Shown: positions 30,201 to 37,359 of the stretch, one piece after another
Numbering within the stretch: position 1 is the stretch's first letter
Layout of the letters: each line of letters opens with the position of its first letter
DNA from: Aquabacter sediminis
GTDB taxonomy: Bacteria; Pseudomonadota; Alphaproteobacteria; Rhizobiales; Xanthobacteraceae
NCBI RefSeq assembly: GCF_028863665.1
Contig: NZ_JARBFX010000015.1
Location: 33,801-97,800 of the forward strand
Direction: 5' to 3'
Length of the DNA stretch: 64,000 nucleotides
The notes under the pieces: model-generated
What the model was told of the DNA's origin: nothing
Databases searched by the model: none
The model's input: only the letters and a program-made list of their open reading frames with translations
Program-made: the position numbers and the translations under genes

Positions 30201-31513
30201 ACGGCGCGCTGGACCTGACCATTCGCGGGTCGGTCTCGCTGGCCATCGCCAATGCCGTGCTGGCCACCTCCGGCGCTCGGGCAGCGGGCACCGCGGCGTT
30301 GGATCTGACCCTGCGCGGCAGCTTCGAGGAGCCGCGCGCCGGTGGCACCATCCGCCTCACTGGCGGGCGCTATGAGGACGCCGTCACCGGCGTGACGCTG
30401 GAGCGCATCCAGGCGGTGATTACAGGGACGGACCGCAGCCTTACCGTCTCGTCCTTCCAGGCCTTCACCCCCAACGGGGGGAACATCCAGGGCCAGGGCA
30501 CGATCGGCCTTGATCCGGCCGCCGGCTTCCCGGGCCGCATCGAACTGACGCTCAACAATGCGCAGCTCGCCAATAGCGAGCTGATCCGCCTGGTGGCCGG
30601 CGGGCGCATTTCGCTCTCTGGCGCCCTGATCCGCACGCCAGCGGTTTCAGGCACAATCGAGGTGCGAGAGCTGGACGTGAACATTCCCGACCGCCTGCCC
30701 GGTGGCGCGAAGGCGCTCAATGTGCGGCATGTGAACCTGCCCCCCGGCAGCCCCAAGCCTGCAAGCCTGCGCCAACCGCCGCAGCGGCCGGGTCGCGGGG
30801 CACCGAGCCCATTCGTCGCCACGCTGGACCTGACCATCAATGCGCCGAACCGGGTGTTTGTGCGCGGAATGGGGCTGGACGCGGAATTGGCCGGCACCTT
30901 CCAGGTGCGCGGCACCAGCGCCGCGCCGCAGACCGTGGGCGGCTTCGAATTGCTGCGCGGGCGTCTGGAAATCATCGGCCGCCGTCTGGACTTCACCCGG
31001 GGTCGCCTGACCTTCAATGGCGACACGGATCCCGACCTGGACTTCGTTGCCGAAAGCACGGCCTCCGACGTGACCGCGCGCATCATCATCGCGGGGCGCG
31101 CCTCGCAGCCGGAGATCACCTTCACGTCCACGCCGGAATTGCCTCAGGACGAAGTGGTGGCGCGGTTGCTGTTCGGGCGCTCGGCCGGCCAGCTCTCCGC
31201 CGGCCAGGCGCTCCAGGTGGCGCAGGCGGTGACGGCATTGTCCGGCCAGGGCAATGCATTGCTGGGCAATCTGCGCCGTTCGCTCGGCGTCGACAGCCTG
31301 AGCGTCGGCACCAACGCGGCCGGCACGGGCGGCGAGATCGGCATCGGCCGACGGATCAATGACCGGCTTTACCTGGGCGTTCGGCAAGGCACGACGCCCA
31401 ACTCCTCGCAAGCCACCATCGACCTGGACCTCTCCCGCAACATCCGCCTGCAGGGCGCGACAGGTGCCGACGGCAACGCGTCAGTGGGCATTGGGGCCCA
31501 ATGGGACTACTGA
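27227..31513 (+). CDS. tamB: TamB, inner-membrane and periplasmic subunit of the TAM complex
   Basis: A 1428-residue protein with an N-terminal signal anchor (about 8-28) and a very long beta-taco-like body. The C-terminal 300 residues are the TamB_C (DUF490) domain: FELLRGRLEIIGRRLDF, LTFNGDTDPDLDF, ELPQDEVVARLLFGRS and a final beta strand ending in QWDY. It spans the periplasm to partner TamA and belongs to the AsmA-like phospholipid-bridge proteins. It overlaps tamA by one base. Its stop is nine bases from the stop of the convergent activator gene. Confidence 0.92.
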   Translation: MRALHLASRSLLYLAIFLIGFLLAGFGLIQTPPGRAMIASLASRMASADGLKVQIEGLSGFIPSSMRVASIDLSDPDGSFARIEGLTVHWSPLALLSGSVNVGLVSADRVIVQRKPDLPPAPAKASEGSSFGRNLRVLVDRIETPAVDIEEPVFGQKARFGFEGGLRIDGPGQGLSLNFNLNRRDAEGFAAGTVRYAPETAALDVDITAREPEGGIFARLAGLEGLPAFDAQVKGAGTLDAWAGTLEAKAGDLARLEGAASVRAQGNARVVQLTARGDVGRALPQAYSRLFEGESDLSSRIVMAEDGGFQVDVLDLRSAGFSFSARGGVPTNGPITLTFQARTGSAERYSALLPGLAWDEARLEGGISGTLLAPQMQVQVNATKVAGFGYGIAVLKAEASAVPDSAGTFALKADATGEGLSATDPKVAAALGPRGTLSVRGVRARGEDPRLTEATVRLTGADLRFAGKADLETIDGRLDVARLDLAALSPFAGRPLAGLVALTADVKRASAQGALTLSVAGTAKDVATGEPTLDGLAGGASSFKGGLSVAPDGSVAVDNFTLDAPGAALAVNGRIDTRTADLAAQLTLPDLRRLDGRLEGAARAKAAFSGRLAALDMTAQATIANGKAMGHAIEGLTIDVTAKDLTGRISGTGQLAGQVGGKPSRGSLAFATGADGSRALTGLDLAVGSVAARGAVTLAPSGLATGELSLAAGNLADISALTLTELGGRADGTVTLDTPNGVQRVTVRGTFANFLASGQRVANARIDLSVTDPRVSAAIQGVVDATGIEAGSLVISRASLSAQPEGAGTRLVLDADAQGASLAARALLARQGDAQTLRLDTLRLARDRTTATLSAPATLTYAAGSASVDRFALALSGGGTVMAQGRAGDTLDLTLEARAVPLALAALVDPSLSPSGTLAANARITGTPSVPTGRYDLTVTRATMPQITAAGAGPFDFRANGTLANGRASIASTLSGPSLSGMTINGSIPVSDGALDLTIRGSVSLAIANAVLATSGARAAGTAALDLTLRGSFEEPRAGGTIRLTGGRYEDAVTGVTLERIQAVITGTDRSLTVSSFQAFTPNGGNIQGQGTIGLDPAAGFPGRIELTLNNAQLANSELIRLVAGGRISLSGALIRTPAVSGTIEVRELDVNIPDRLPGGAKALNVRHVNLPPGSPKPASLRQPPQRPGRGAPSPFVATLDLTINAPNRVFVRGMGLDAELAGTFQVRGTSAAPQTVGGFELLRGRLEIIGRRLDFTRGRLTFNGDTDPDLDFVAESTASDVTARIIIAGRASQPEITFTSTPELPQDEVVARLLFGRSAGQLSAGQALQVAQAVTALSGQGNALLGNLRRSLGVDSLSVGTNAAGTGGEIGIGRRINDRLYLGVRQGTTPNSSQATIDLDLSRNIRLQGATGADGNASVGIGAQWDY

Positions 31514-31522
31514 CGGCGCCTT

Positions 31523-33421
31523 TCAACGGGTCCGGGGCGGCGCGATGCCCATGGCCTTCATGCGCGAGGCGAGTGTCGTCGGCTTAAGGCCCAGGCGCTC
31601 GGCCGCGCCTCCAGGTCCGGAAACCTTCCCCCCCGCTGCCTCCAACGCCTTCAGGATGCTGTCGCGCAGCCGAGCGCGCCGCTCCTCCTCCGTTTCCAGC
31701 GGACTGGCGGCCACAGGCGCTGAGGGCACGGCGACGCGACGCTCCGCCCCCGGCAGGTCGATGGCCAGCCGGCCATGCCTCGCCAGGATGATGCCGCGCT
31801 CGATCACGTTCTGAAGCTCACGGACATTGCCCGGCCAGTCATAGGCCGAGAGGCGCCGCATATCCCCCTCGCTCAATTGCAGCGAGCGATCCGCCGGCTT
31901 GCGGCTGGCGGACAGGAAATGGAGGGCGAGCAACGGGATGTCCTCCCGCCGTTCCCGCAGAGGCACGGATTCGATGGGCATGACGTTGAGCCGGTAGAAG
32001 AGATCCTCCCGGAAGCGGCCCGCCTTCACTTCGCCGCGCAGGTCGCGATTGGTGGCGGCGATGATGCGCACATCCACCTGCCGCGTGCGCTCCTCCCCCA
32101 CCCGCTCGAACTGCCCCTCCTGCAGCACGCGCAAGAGCTTGCTCTGAAGTTCCAAGGGGATCTCCCCCACTTCGTCCAGGAAGAGCGTGCCCCGGTCCGC
32201 CAGCTCGAAGCGGCCGATTCGATCGCGCAGGGCGCCGGTGAAGGCACCCTTCACATGGCCGAAGAACTCGCTCTCGAACAGTTCGCGGGGAATGGCGGCG
32301 CAATTGACGCGGATGAGGGGGCGCTCATGGCGCTCGCTCGCCTCGTGGATGGCGCGGGCGATCAGCTCCTTGCCGGTGCCCGATTCCCCCGTCACCAGAA
32401 CGGTGGCATCGGTGGGCGCAACCAGTTCCACCTGCCGCAACACCTTCTGGATGGCCTCCGAACGGCCGATGATGCCGCGATGGCTGCCCTCGGCCCGGAT
32501 CTCCTCCTGCAGATAGGCATTCTCCAATTCCAGCCGCTCGCGCAGGCTGTCCACCTCGGCAAGCGCCGCCCGCAATTGCTCGTTGGCTTCGCGCTTCTGT
32601 GTCACGTCGCGAAACACCACCACCGCACCGATGAGCACGCCCCGGTCGCGCAGCGGTGTGGACGTATATTCAACCCAGACCGGCTTGCCCGAGCGATGCC
32701 AGAACACCTCGTTTTCCACCTGATGCACCGCCCCGTCCCGGAAGGCCGCATAGATGGGGCAATGCTCGTGGGGATAATGGGAGCCGTCGGGGTGGTGATG
32801 GTGCACCATCACATGCATGTCCTGGCCGATCATTTCCTCTGCGGTCCAGCCCAGGATCTGCTCGGCGGCGGGGTTGACGAACGTGGTCTTGCCCTCCGCA
32901 TTCACCCCATAGATGCCCTCGCCCACCGCCCGCAGGATGAGGCGGTTCTCCCGCTCGATGTCGCGAAAGGCGCGGTCCACCCGCTGCCATTCGGCGACCC
33001 CCTCGCGCATGAAGGTATCCGCAGCGGCATCGATGTCCCGGCGCTGGCGGGCATCAAGATCGCACAGCGTCATCAGAAGGCGGCGACCACGAGGTGTGCG
33101 CACGAGCACGCCTCCGGTTTCCACCCGCACGCCCGTACCATCGGCTCGCCGGGGGGAGAGCGTGCGCGCCCAATAGGTGCCGCGTGCCTCCACCGCCTGG
33201 GTGAAGGCGATGAGTGCGGGCGCCTGGCCGGGATGGAGGTCGAAGATCTGCATGGCTTTCAGCCGGCCCCGCTCATAGCCGAGCAGGAGCGCGGCCGCGC
33301 CGTTGGCATCGAGGATGGCGCCGGTCTCCAGATCCACTGCCAATTGAGCTTCGATGGCGGTGTCGAAGGCAGGACCGAAGGGGCCGAAATGAGAGACCGG
33401 CTCGGGGAGACCCTGGCTCAT
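31523..33421 (-). CDS. Sigma-54-dependent activator with two PAS domains
   Basis: A 632-residue enhancer-binding protein that would sense a signal through PAS and open sigma-54 promoters using ATP. PAS-like region at about 15-120, a second PAS at about 160-280, AAA+ at about 315-545 and a Fis-type helix-turn-helix at about 590-625. Walker A is GESGTGKE near 345 and the sigma-54 contact loop GAFTGA is intact near 392. PAS2 has a histidine-rich patch [15 protein letters not shown]. The ATG at 33421, with GGAG upstream, is preferred to a GTG two codons earlier. It is divergent from the cyanate importer, whose control region carries a sigma-54 promoter, so it is the likely activator. Confidence 0.9.
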   Translation of the reverse strand: MSQGLPEPVSHFGPFGPAFDTAIEAQLAVDLETGAILDANGAAALLLGYERGRLKAMQIFDLHPGQAPALIAFTQAVEARGTYWARTLSPRRADGTGVRVETGGVLVRTPRGRRLLMTLCDLDARQRRDIDAAADTFMREGVAEWQRVDRAFRDIERENRLILRAVGEGIYGVNAEGKTTFVNPAAEQILGWTAEEMIGQDMHVMVHHHHPDGSHYPHEHCPIYAAFRDGAVHQVENEVFWHRSGKPVWVEYTSTPLRDRGVLIGAVVVFRDVTQKREANEQLRAALAEVDSLRERLELENAYLQEEIRAEGSHRGIIGRSEAIQKVLRQVELVAPTDATVLVTGESGTGKELIARAIHEASERHERPLIRVNCAAIPRELFESEFFGHVKGAFTGALRDRIGRFELADRGTLFLDEVGEIPLELQSKLLRVLQEGQFERVGEERTRQVDVRIIAATNRDLRGEVKAGRFREDLFYRLNVMPIESVPLRERREDIPLLALHFLSASRKPADRSLQLSEGDMRRLSAYDWPGNVRELQNVIERGIILARHGRLAIDLPGAERRVAVPSAPVAASPLETEEERRARLRDSILKALEAAGGKVSGPGGAAERLGLKPTTLASRMKAMGIAPPRTR

Positions 33422-33438
33422 GCCCACTCCGATAGGTG

Positions 33439-33488
33439 ACGATTTTTCGTAACTGTAACACGAAAATTCGTAATTGACGAAAATTCGT
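33439..33488. promoter_or_regulatory. Three 12-bp dyads, candidate enhancer/operator cluster
   Basis: Three near-palindromes share ACGA-N4-TCGT: ACGATTTTTCGT (33439-33450, imperfect spacing) and two exact copies of ACGAAAATTCGT (33460-33471 and 33477-33488). They sit in an AT-rich patch, start 18 bases before the activator ATG and centre about 70-110 bases upstream of the -24/-12 promoter. This is the normal place for an enhancer-binding protein to bind and also to repress its own gene. Confidence 0.7.
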
Positions 33489-33546
33489 ACATGGCCGTTC
33501 CGAACTGGGACGTTGGGATCTCAGGAAAAACTCCGCTGCCACCGTG

Positions 33547-33561
33547 TGGCACAGCACTTGC
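33547..33561 (+). promoter_or_regulatory. Sigma-54 (-24/-12) promoter of the cyanate operon
   Basis: TGGCACAGCACTTGC matches the consensus TGGCACG-N4-TTGC at all invariant positions (GG at -24 and GC at -12, correct spacing); only the seventh base differs. Transcription would start near 33573, about 43 bases before the ATG of the binding-protein gene. Confidence 0.8.
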
Positions 33562-33615
33562 GTTGGGGAAGCCATCTTCCCGCGGCCCTTTCGGCCCCAT
33601 CACGCGAGGCGATCC

Positions 33616-34980
33616 ATGGCGAGCTTCGATCCCTTCCGGCGCGGTTCCCGTTTCCTGTCCTCCGGCTGCTCCTGCGGGCAACATGCCTCCCAGGACGAGC
33701 ATGACCTCTCCTGCGTCGCCACCGGCGGAGAGGACGAGCGCTATGCCAGCGCCGTCGAGGCGACCGTCATGCGGGCGCTCATTCCGGAGGCGCCCGCCCG
33801 CCGAGCCTTCCTGAAAGCGGTGGGCGCCTCCACGGCGCTGGCTGCCATCTCGCAATTCCTGCCGCTGGGCCAGATCACCGACGCCTTCGCCCAGACCGCA
33901 GGCACGCTGGAAAAGAAGGACCTGAAGATCGGCTTCATCCCGATCACCTGCGCCACCCCCATCATCATGGCGCACCCGCTGGGCTTCTATTCCCGCTACG
34001 GCCTGAACGTGGAGGTCATCAAGACCGCCGGCTGGGCGGTAATCCGCGACAAGACGCTAAACGGGGAATATGACGCCGCCCACATGCTGGCGCCCATGCC
34101 GCTCGCCATCTCCATGGGCATCGGCTCGCCTTCGACCCCCTACACCATCCCGGCCATCGAGAACATCAACGGCCAGGCCATCACCCTGGCCATGAAGCAC
34201 AAGGACAAGCGGGACCCGAAGGACTGGAAGGGCTTCAAGTTCGCCGTTCCCTTCGACTATTCCATGCACAATTACCTGCTGCGTTATTATCTGGCCGAGG
34301 CCGGCCTCGACCCGGACAAGGACGTGCAGATCCGCTCCGTGCCGCCGCCCGAAATGGTGGCGAACCTGCGGGCGGACAATATTGACGGCTATCTCGGCCC
34401 TGACCCCTTCAACCAGCGCGCGGTCTATGACGGGGTGGGCTTCATCCACATCCTCTCCCTGAAGCTGTGGGATGGGCATCCCTGCTGCTCCTTCGCCGCC
34501 AGCGAGGAGCTGGCCACCAAGGCGCCCAACACCTTCCGCGCCCTCACCAAGGCCATCATCGATGCCACCGGCTACGCGCAGAAAAACGAGAACCGCAAGG
34601 AAATCGCCGAGGCCATCGCCCCGGCCAATTACCTCAACCAGCCGCCTATCGTGGTGGAGCAGGTGCTCACCGGCACCTTCGCCAATGGCTTGGGACAGGT
34701 GGAGAAGGTGCCGAACCGCATCGCCTTCGATCCCTTCCCCTACCAGGCATTCGCCGTGTGGATCCTGACCCAGATGAAGCGCTGGGGGCAGATCAAGGGC
34801 GACGTGGACTATGCCGGCATTGCCCGCAAGGTGTTCCTGGAAACGCAGACCGCCGGCCTGATGAAGGAGCTGGGCCAGACCCCGCCCACCTCATCCAAGA
34901 CCATCGTGGTGATGGGCAAGCCCTTCGATCCGGCAAAGCCCGAAGACTATGTGGCGAGCTTCGCCATCCGCCGGAGCTGA
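33616..34980 (+). CDS. cynA: Cyanate/nitrate-type ABC transporter substrate-binding protein
   Basis: A 454-residue periplasmic protein of the NrtA/CmpA/CynA family. A twin-arginine signal (RRAFLK at 62-67) indicates folded export by Tat. The mature part has KIGFIPITCATPIIMA, YDAAHMLAPMPLAI and DGYLGPDPFNQRAV, typical of this group. The assignment to cyanate rests on the downstream cyanase gene; nitrate or bicarbonate are alternatives. Unusually, about 60 residues precede the Tat motif and contain a cysteine/histidine cluster (Cys18, Cys20, His23, His29, Cys33). The ATG at 33616 has GCGAGG upstream. Confidence 0.82.
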   Translation: MASFDPFRRGSRFLSSGCSCGQHASQDEHDLSCVATGGEDERYASAVEATVMRALIPEAPARRAFLKAVGASTALAAISQFLPLGQITDAFAQTAGTLEKKDLKIGFIPITCATPIIMAHPLGFYSRYGLNVEVIKTAGWAVIRDKTLNGEYDAAHMLAPMPLAISMGIGSPSTPYTIPAIENINGQAITLAMKHKDKRDPKDWKGFKFAVPFDYSMHNYLLRYYLAEAGLDPDKDVQIRSVPPPEMVANLRADNIDGYLGPDPFNQRAVYDGVGFIHILSLKLWDGHPCCSFAASEELATKAPNTFRALTKAIIDATGYAQKNENRKEIAEAIAPANYLNQPPIVVEQVLTGTFANGLGQVEKVPNRIAFDPFPYQAFAVWILTQMKRWGQIKGDVDYAGIARKVFLETQTAGLMKELGQTPPTSSKTIVVMGKPFDPAKPEDYVASFAIRRS

Positions 34981-34983
34981 TCC

Positions 34984-35823
34984 ATGTCGCTGAGCCTCCG
35001 GGCGCGCGCCCTGGTCGTCTCGGTTCTCCTGCTGGCCGCCTTCCTCCTCGCTTGGCAGCTCGCCGTGCGGGGAGGCCAGGAGGCGACCGGCATGGACCCC
35101 GAATATGCCAAGCTCATGGGCGCCGCCGCCACCAGCGGCAAGTCGGCTATGCCGGGACCGCTGGCGGTGGGCGAGACGCTGTGGAAGCATCTCGCCAACC
35201 CCTTCTATGACAACGGCCCCAACGACAAGGGCCTCGGCATCCAGCTCGCCTATTCGGTGGCGCGGGTGATGATGGGCTATTTCCTGGCGGCCCTGTTGGC
35301 GATCCCGCTCGGCTTTCTCATCGGCATGTCGCCGCTGATGAACCGGGCCCTCGATCCCTTCATCCAGGTGCTCAAGCCCATCTCGCCGTTGGCCTGGATG
35401 CCGCTCGCCCTCTACACCATAAAGGATTCCACGCTCTCCTCCATCTTCGTAATCTTCATCTGCTCCCTCTGGCCGATGCTGATCAACACCGCTTTCGGCG
35501 TCGCCAATGTGCGCAAGGAGTGGCTGAACGTCGCCCGCACGCTGGAGGTCGGCCCTTTGCGCCGCGCCTTCACCGTCATCCTGCCGGCCGCCGCACCCAC
35601 AATCCTCACCGGCATGCGCATTTCCATCGGCATCGCCTGGCTCGTCATCGTGGCGGCGGAGATGCTGGTTGGCGGAACGGGCATTGGCTACTTCGTCTGG
35701 AACGAGTGGAACAACCTCTCCATCACCAATGTGATCGTCTCCATCCTGGTGATCGGCGTGGTCGGCATGGTTCTCGACCAGATCCTTGCCGGCATCGCCC
35801 GCCTCGTGACCTATCCGGAGTGA
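34984..35823 (+). CDS. cynB: Cyanate/nitrate-type ABC transporter permease
   Basis: A 279-residue inner-membrane subunit with about six helices and the binding-protein-dependent permease loop (EWLNVARTLEVGPLRRAF) that docks on the ATPase. The sequence ISPLAWMPLALYTIKDS is typical of NrtB/CynB/SsuC permeases. It starts three bases after the cynA stop, with its ribosome site inside the end of cynA, and is followed four bases later by the ATPase gene. Substrate inferred from context. Confidence 0.87.
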   Translation: MSLSLRARALVVSVLLLAAFLLAWQLAVRGGQEATGMDPEYAKLMGAAATSGKSAMPGPLAVGETLWKHLANPFYDNGPNDKGLGIQLAYSVARVMMGYFLAALLAIPLGFLIGMSPLMNRALDPFIQVLKPISPLAWMPLALYTIKDSTLSSIFVIFICSLWPMLINTAFGVANVRKEWLNVARTLEVGPLRRAFTVILPAAAPTILTGMRISIGIAWLVIVAAEMLVGGTGIGYFVWNEWNNLSITNVIVSILVIGVVGMVLDQILAGIARLVTYPE

Positions 35824-35827
35824 GGCG

Positions 35828-36715
35828 ATGACCAGCCGCTATGTCTCCATCGAAGGCATCTCCCGCCGTTACAAGGCCGCCGGCGGGCGCACCACCACGG
35901 TGTTCGACGACCTGTGGTTCTCCATGAACAAGGGCGACTTTGCCTGCATCATCGGCCATTCCGGCTGCGGCAAGACCACCGTGCTCAACATCCTGGCCGG
36001 GCTCGATCTGCCCGATTCCGGCGCGGCGGTGGTGGATGGCCGGGCCATCGAAGGGCCCGCCCTCGACCGGGCGGTGATCTTCCAGAGCCACGCTTTGCTG
36101 CCCTGGCGGACCGTGCTGGGGAATGTCTCTTACGCCGTCTCCTCCCGCCATCCCGGCTGGAGCCGCGAGCAGGTGCGCGCCCATGCGCTGCGTTTCATCG
36201 AGGTCGTGGGTCTGAAGGGCTCTGAACTGAAGCGCCCGGCGGAGCTCTCGGGCGGCATGAAGCAGCGCGTGGGCATCGCAAGGGCGCTCTCCATCGAGCC
36301 CAAGATGCTGCTCATGGACGAGCCCTTCTCGGCCCTCGACGCCCTCACCCGCGGCACGCTCCAGGACGAGGTGCGCCGCATCTGCCTGGAGACCGGGCAG
36401 ACCGTGTTCATGATCACCCACGACGTGGACGAGGCCATTTATCTCGCCGATCGCATCGTGCTGATGACCAACGGCCCGGAGGCAGTGGTGGCGGAGATCG
36501 TGGAGAACCCGCTGCCGCGCGACCGGCGGCGGCTCGACATCCACAAGCAGCCGGACTTCTACGCGGTCCGCAACCATCTCATCGACTTCCTGGTGGAGCG
36601 CTCCAAGACCTTCAAGTCGGCGCTGCCGCCCGGCTACGACCACCGCATCCCACCCGTGGTGCGCCCGGTGGCCGCTCCCCCTCCTCCTTCCGGCGGCGAC
36701 ATCGCCGCCGCTTGA
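35828..36715 (+). CDS. cynD: Cyanate/nitrate-type ABC transporter ATPase
   Basis: A 295-residue ATPase driving the importer. Walker A GHSGCGKTT, Q-loop FQSHALLPW, signature LSGGMKQR, Walker B LLMDEPFSALD and the H-loop MITHDVDEA are all intact. The last 30 residues are proline-rich (PPVVRPVAAPPPP) and unusual for the family; they may be a flexible tail. Same operon as the permease, with the cyanase gene 36 bases downstream. Confidence 0.87.
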   Translation: MTSRYVSIEGISRRYKAAGGRTTTVFDDLWFSMNKGDFACIIGHSGCGKTTVLNILAGLDLPDSGAAVVDGRAIEGPALDRAVIFQSHALLPWRTVLGNVSYAVSSRHPGWSREQVRAHALRFIEVVGLKGSELKRPAELSGGMKQRVGIARALSIEPKMLLMDEPFSALDALTRGTLQDEVRRICLETGQTVFMITHDVDEAIYLADRIVLMTNGPEAVVAEIVENPLPRDRRRLDIHKQPDFYAVRNHLIDFLVERSKTFKSALPPGYDHRIPPVVRPVAAPPPPSGGDIAAA

Positions 36716-36751
36716 TCCGTCCAAGACCTGCAAGACCTCAAGGAGTGACCC

Positions 36752-37234
36752 ATGAAGCGCGAACAGCTCACCGAGAAGATCCTCGACATCAAGCGCGAGA
36801 AGGGATGGACCTGGAAATACATCACCGATGAGATCGGCGGCATGTCCCCGGTCCTGGTGGTGGGCGCGCTGCTCGGCCAGATGAAGCTGGTCAAGCCGCT
36901 GGCCAAGGCCGCCGCCGAATTGTTCGGCCTCAGCGAGGTCGAGGAGCGCATGCTGAACGAGGTTCCCTACCGTGGCATGCCCATGCCCCCGACGGACCCG
37001 CTCATCTACCGCTTCTATGAAATGGTGATGGTGAACGGCCCGGCCTGGAAGGCGCTGATCGAAGAAGAGTTCGGCGACGGAATCATGTCCGCCATCGATT
37101 TCGACATCGACATTTCGCGCCAGGAAAACCCCAAGGGCGACCGGGTGAAGATGACCTTCACCGGTAAGTTCCTGCCCTACAAATATTATGGCGCCGAGCA
37201 GGGCACGCCGGAATACGGCTTCAAGGAAGCCTGA
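36752..37234 (+). CDS. cynS: Cyanase (cyanate hydratase)
   Basis: A 160-residue enzyme that converts cyanate and bicarbonate to ammonia and two CO2 (through carbamate). The decameric E. coli enzyme uses Arg96, Glu99 and Ser122; the matching residues are Arg87 and Glu90 in YRFYEMV and Ser113 in GDGIMSAIDFD, all conserved. An AAGGAG site precedes the ATG at good spacing. It closes the import operon, so imported cyanate would be turned straight into usable nitrogen. E. coli controls its cyn operon by CynR (LysR type); here a sigma-54 system takes that place. Confidence 0.97.
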   Translation: MKREQLTEKILDIKREKGWTWKYITDEIGGMSPVLVVGALLGQMKLVKPLAKAAAELFGLSEVEERMLNEVPYRGMPMPPTDPLIYRFYEMVMVNGPAWKALIEEEFGDGIMSAIDFDIDISRQENPKGDRVKMTFTGKFLPYKYYGAEQGTPEYGFKEA

Positions 37235-37258
37235 TCCGTCCTGTCGCGCAAAATGGGA

Positions 37259-37290
37259 TTGGCAAAAGATTTTCCTTAAGGGAATATCTA
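37259..37290 (+). promoter_or_regulatory. Possible promoter and dyad upstream of eutBC
   Basis: TTGGCA (37259-37264) and AATATC (37283-37288) are 18 bases apart. Between them TTCC-TTAAG-GGAA forms an imperfect dyad. The patch is AT-rich in GC-rich surroundings. It would give eutBC a promoter independent of the cyn operon. Confidence 0.3.
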
Positions 37291-37299
37291 AGGAGATGA

Positions 37300-37321
37300 G
37301 GCGAGCGGATGACCGCTCGCC
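37300..37321 (+). promoter_or_regulatory. Perfect 9-bp hairpin in the eutBC leader
   Basis: GGCGAGCGG and CCGCTCGCC pair perfectly around the loop ATGA. The loop holds the ATG (37309) of the longest reading frame, which would be hidden in the fold; the start at 37360 is outside it. No T run follows, so a simple terminator is less likely than an operator or a leader structure. Confidence 0.45.
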
Positions 37322-37359
37322 CCCTTCCAGCGGGTCGCGCACGCATCTCCGGAGGCTCC

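Noticed and set aside
37235..37359. Cobalamin riboswitch for eutBC
   Set aside because: The leader is only 125 bases and lacks the B12 box; the hairpin there is a simple perfect stem.
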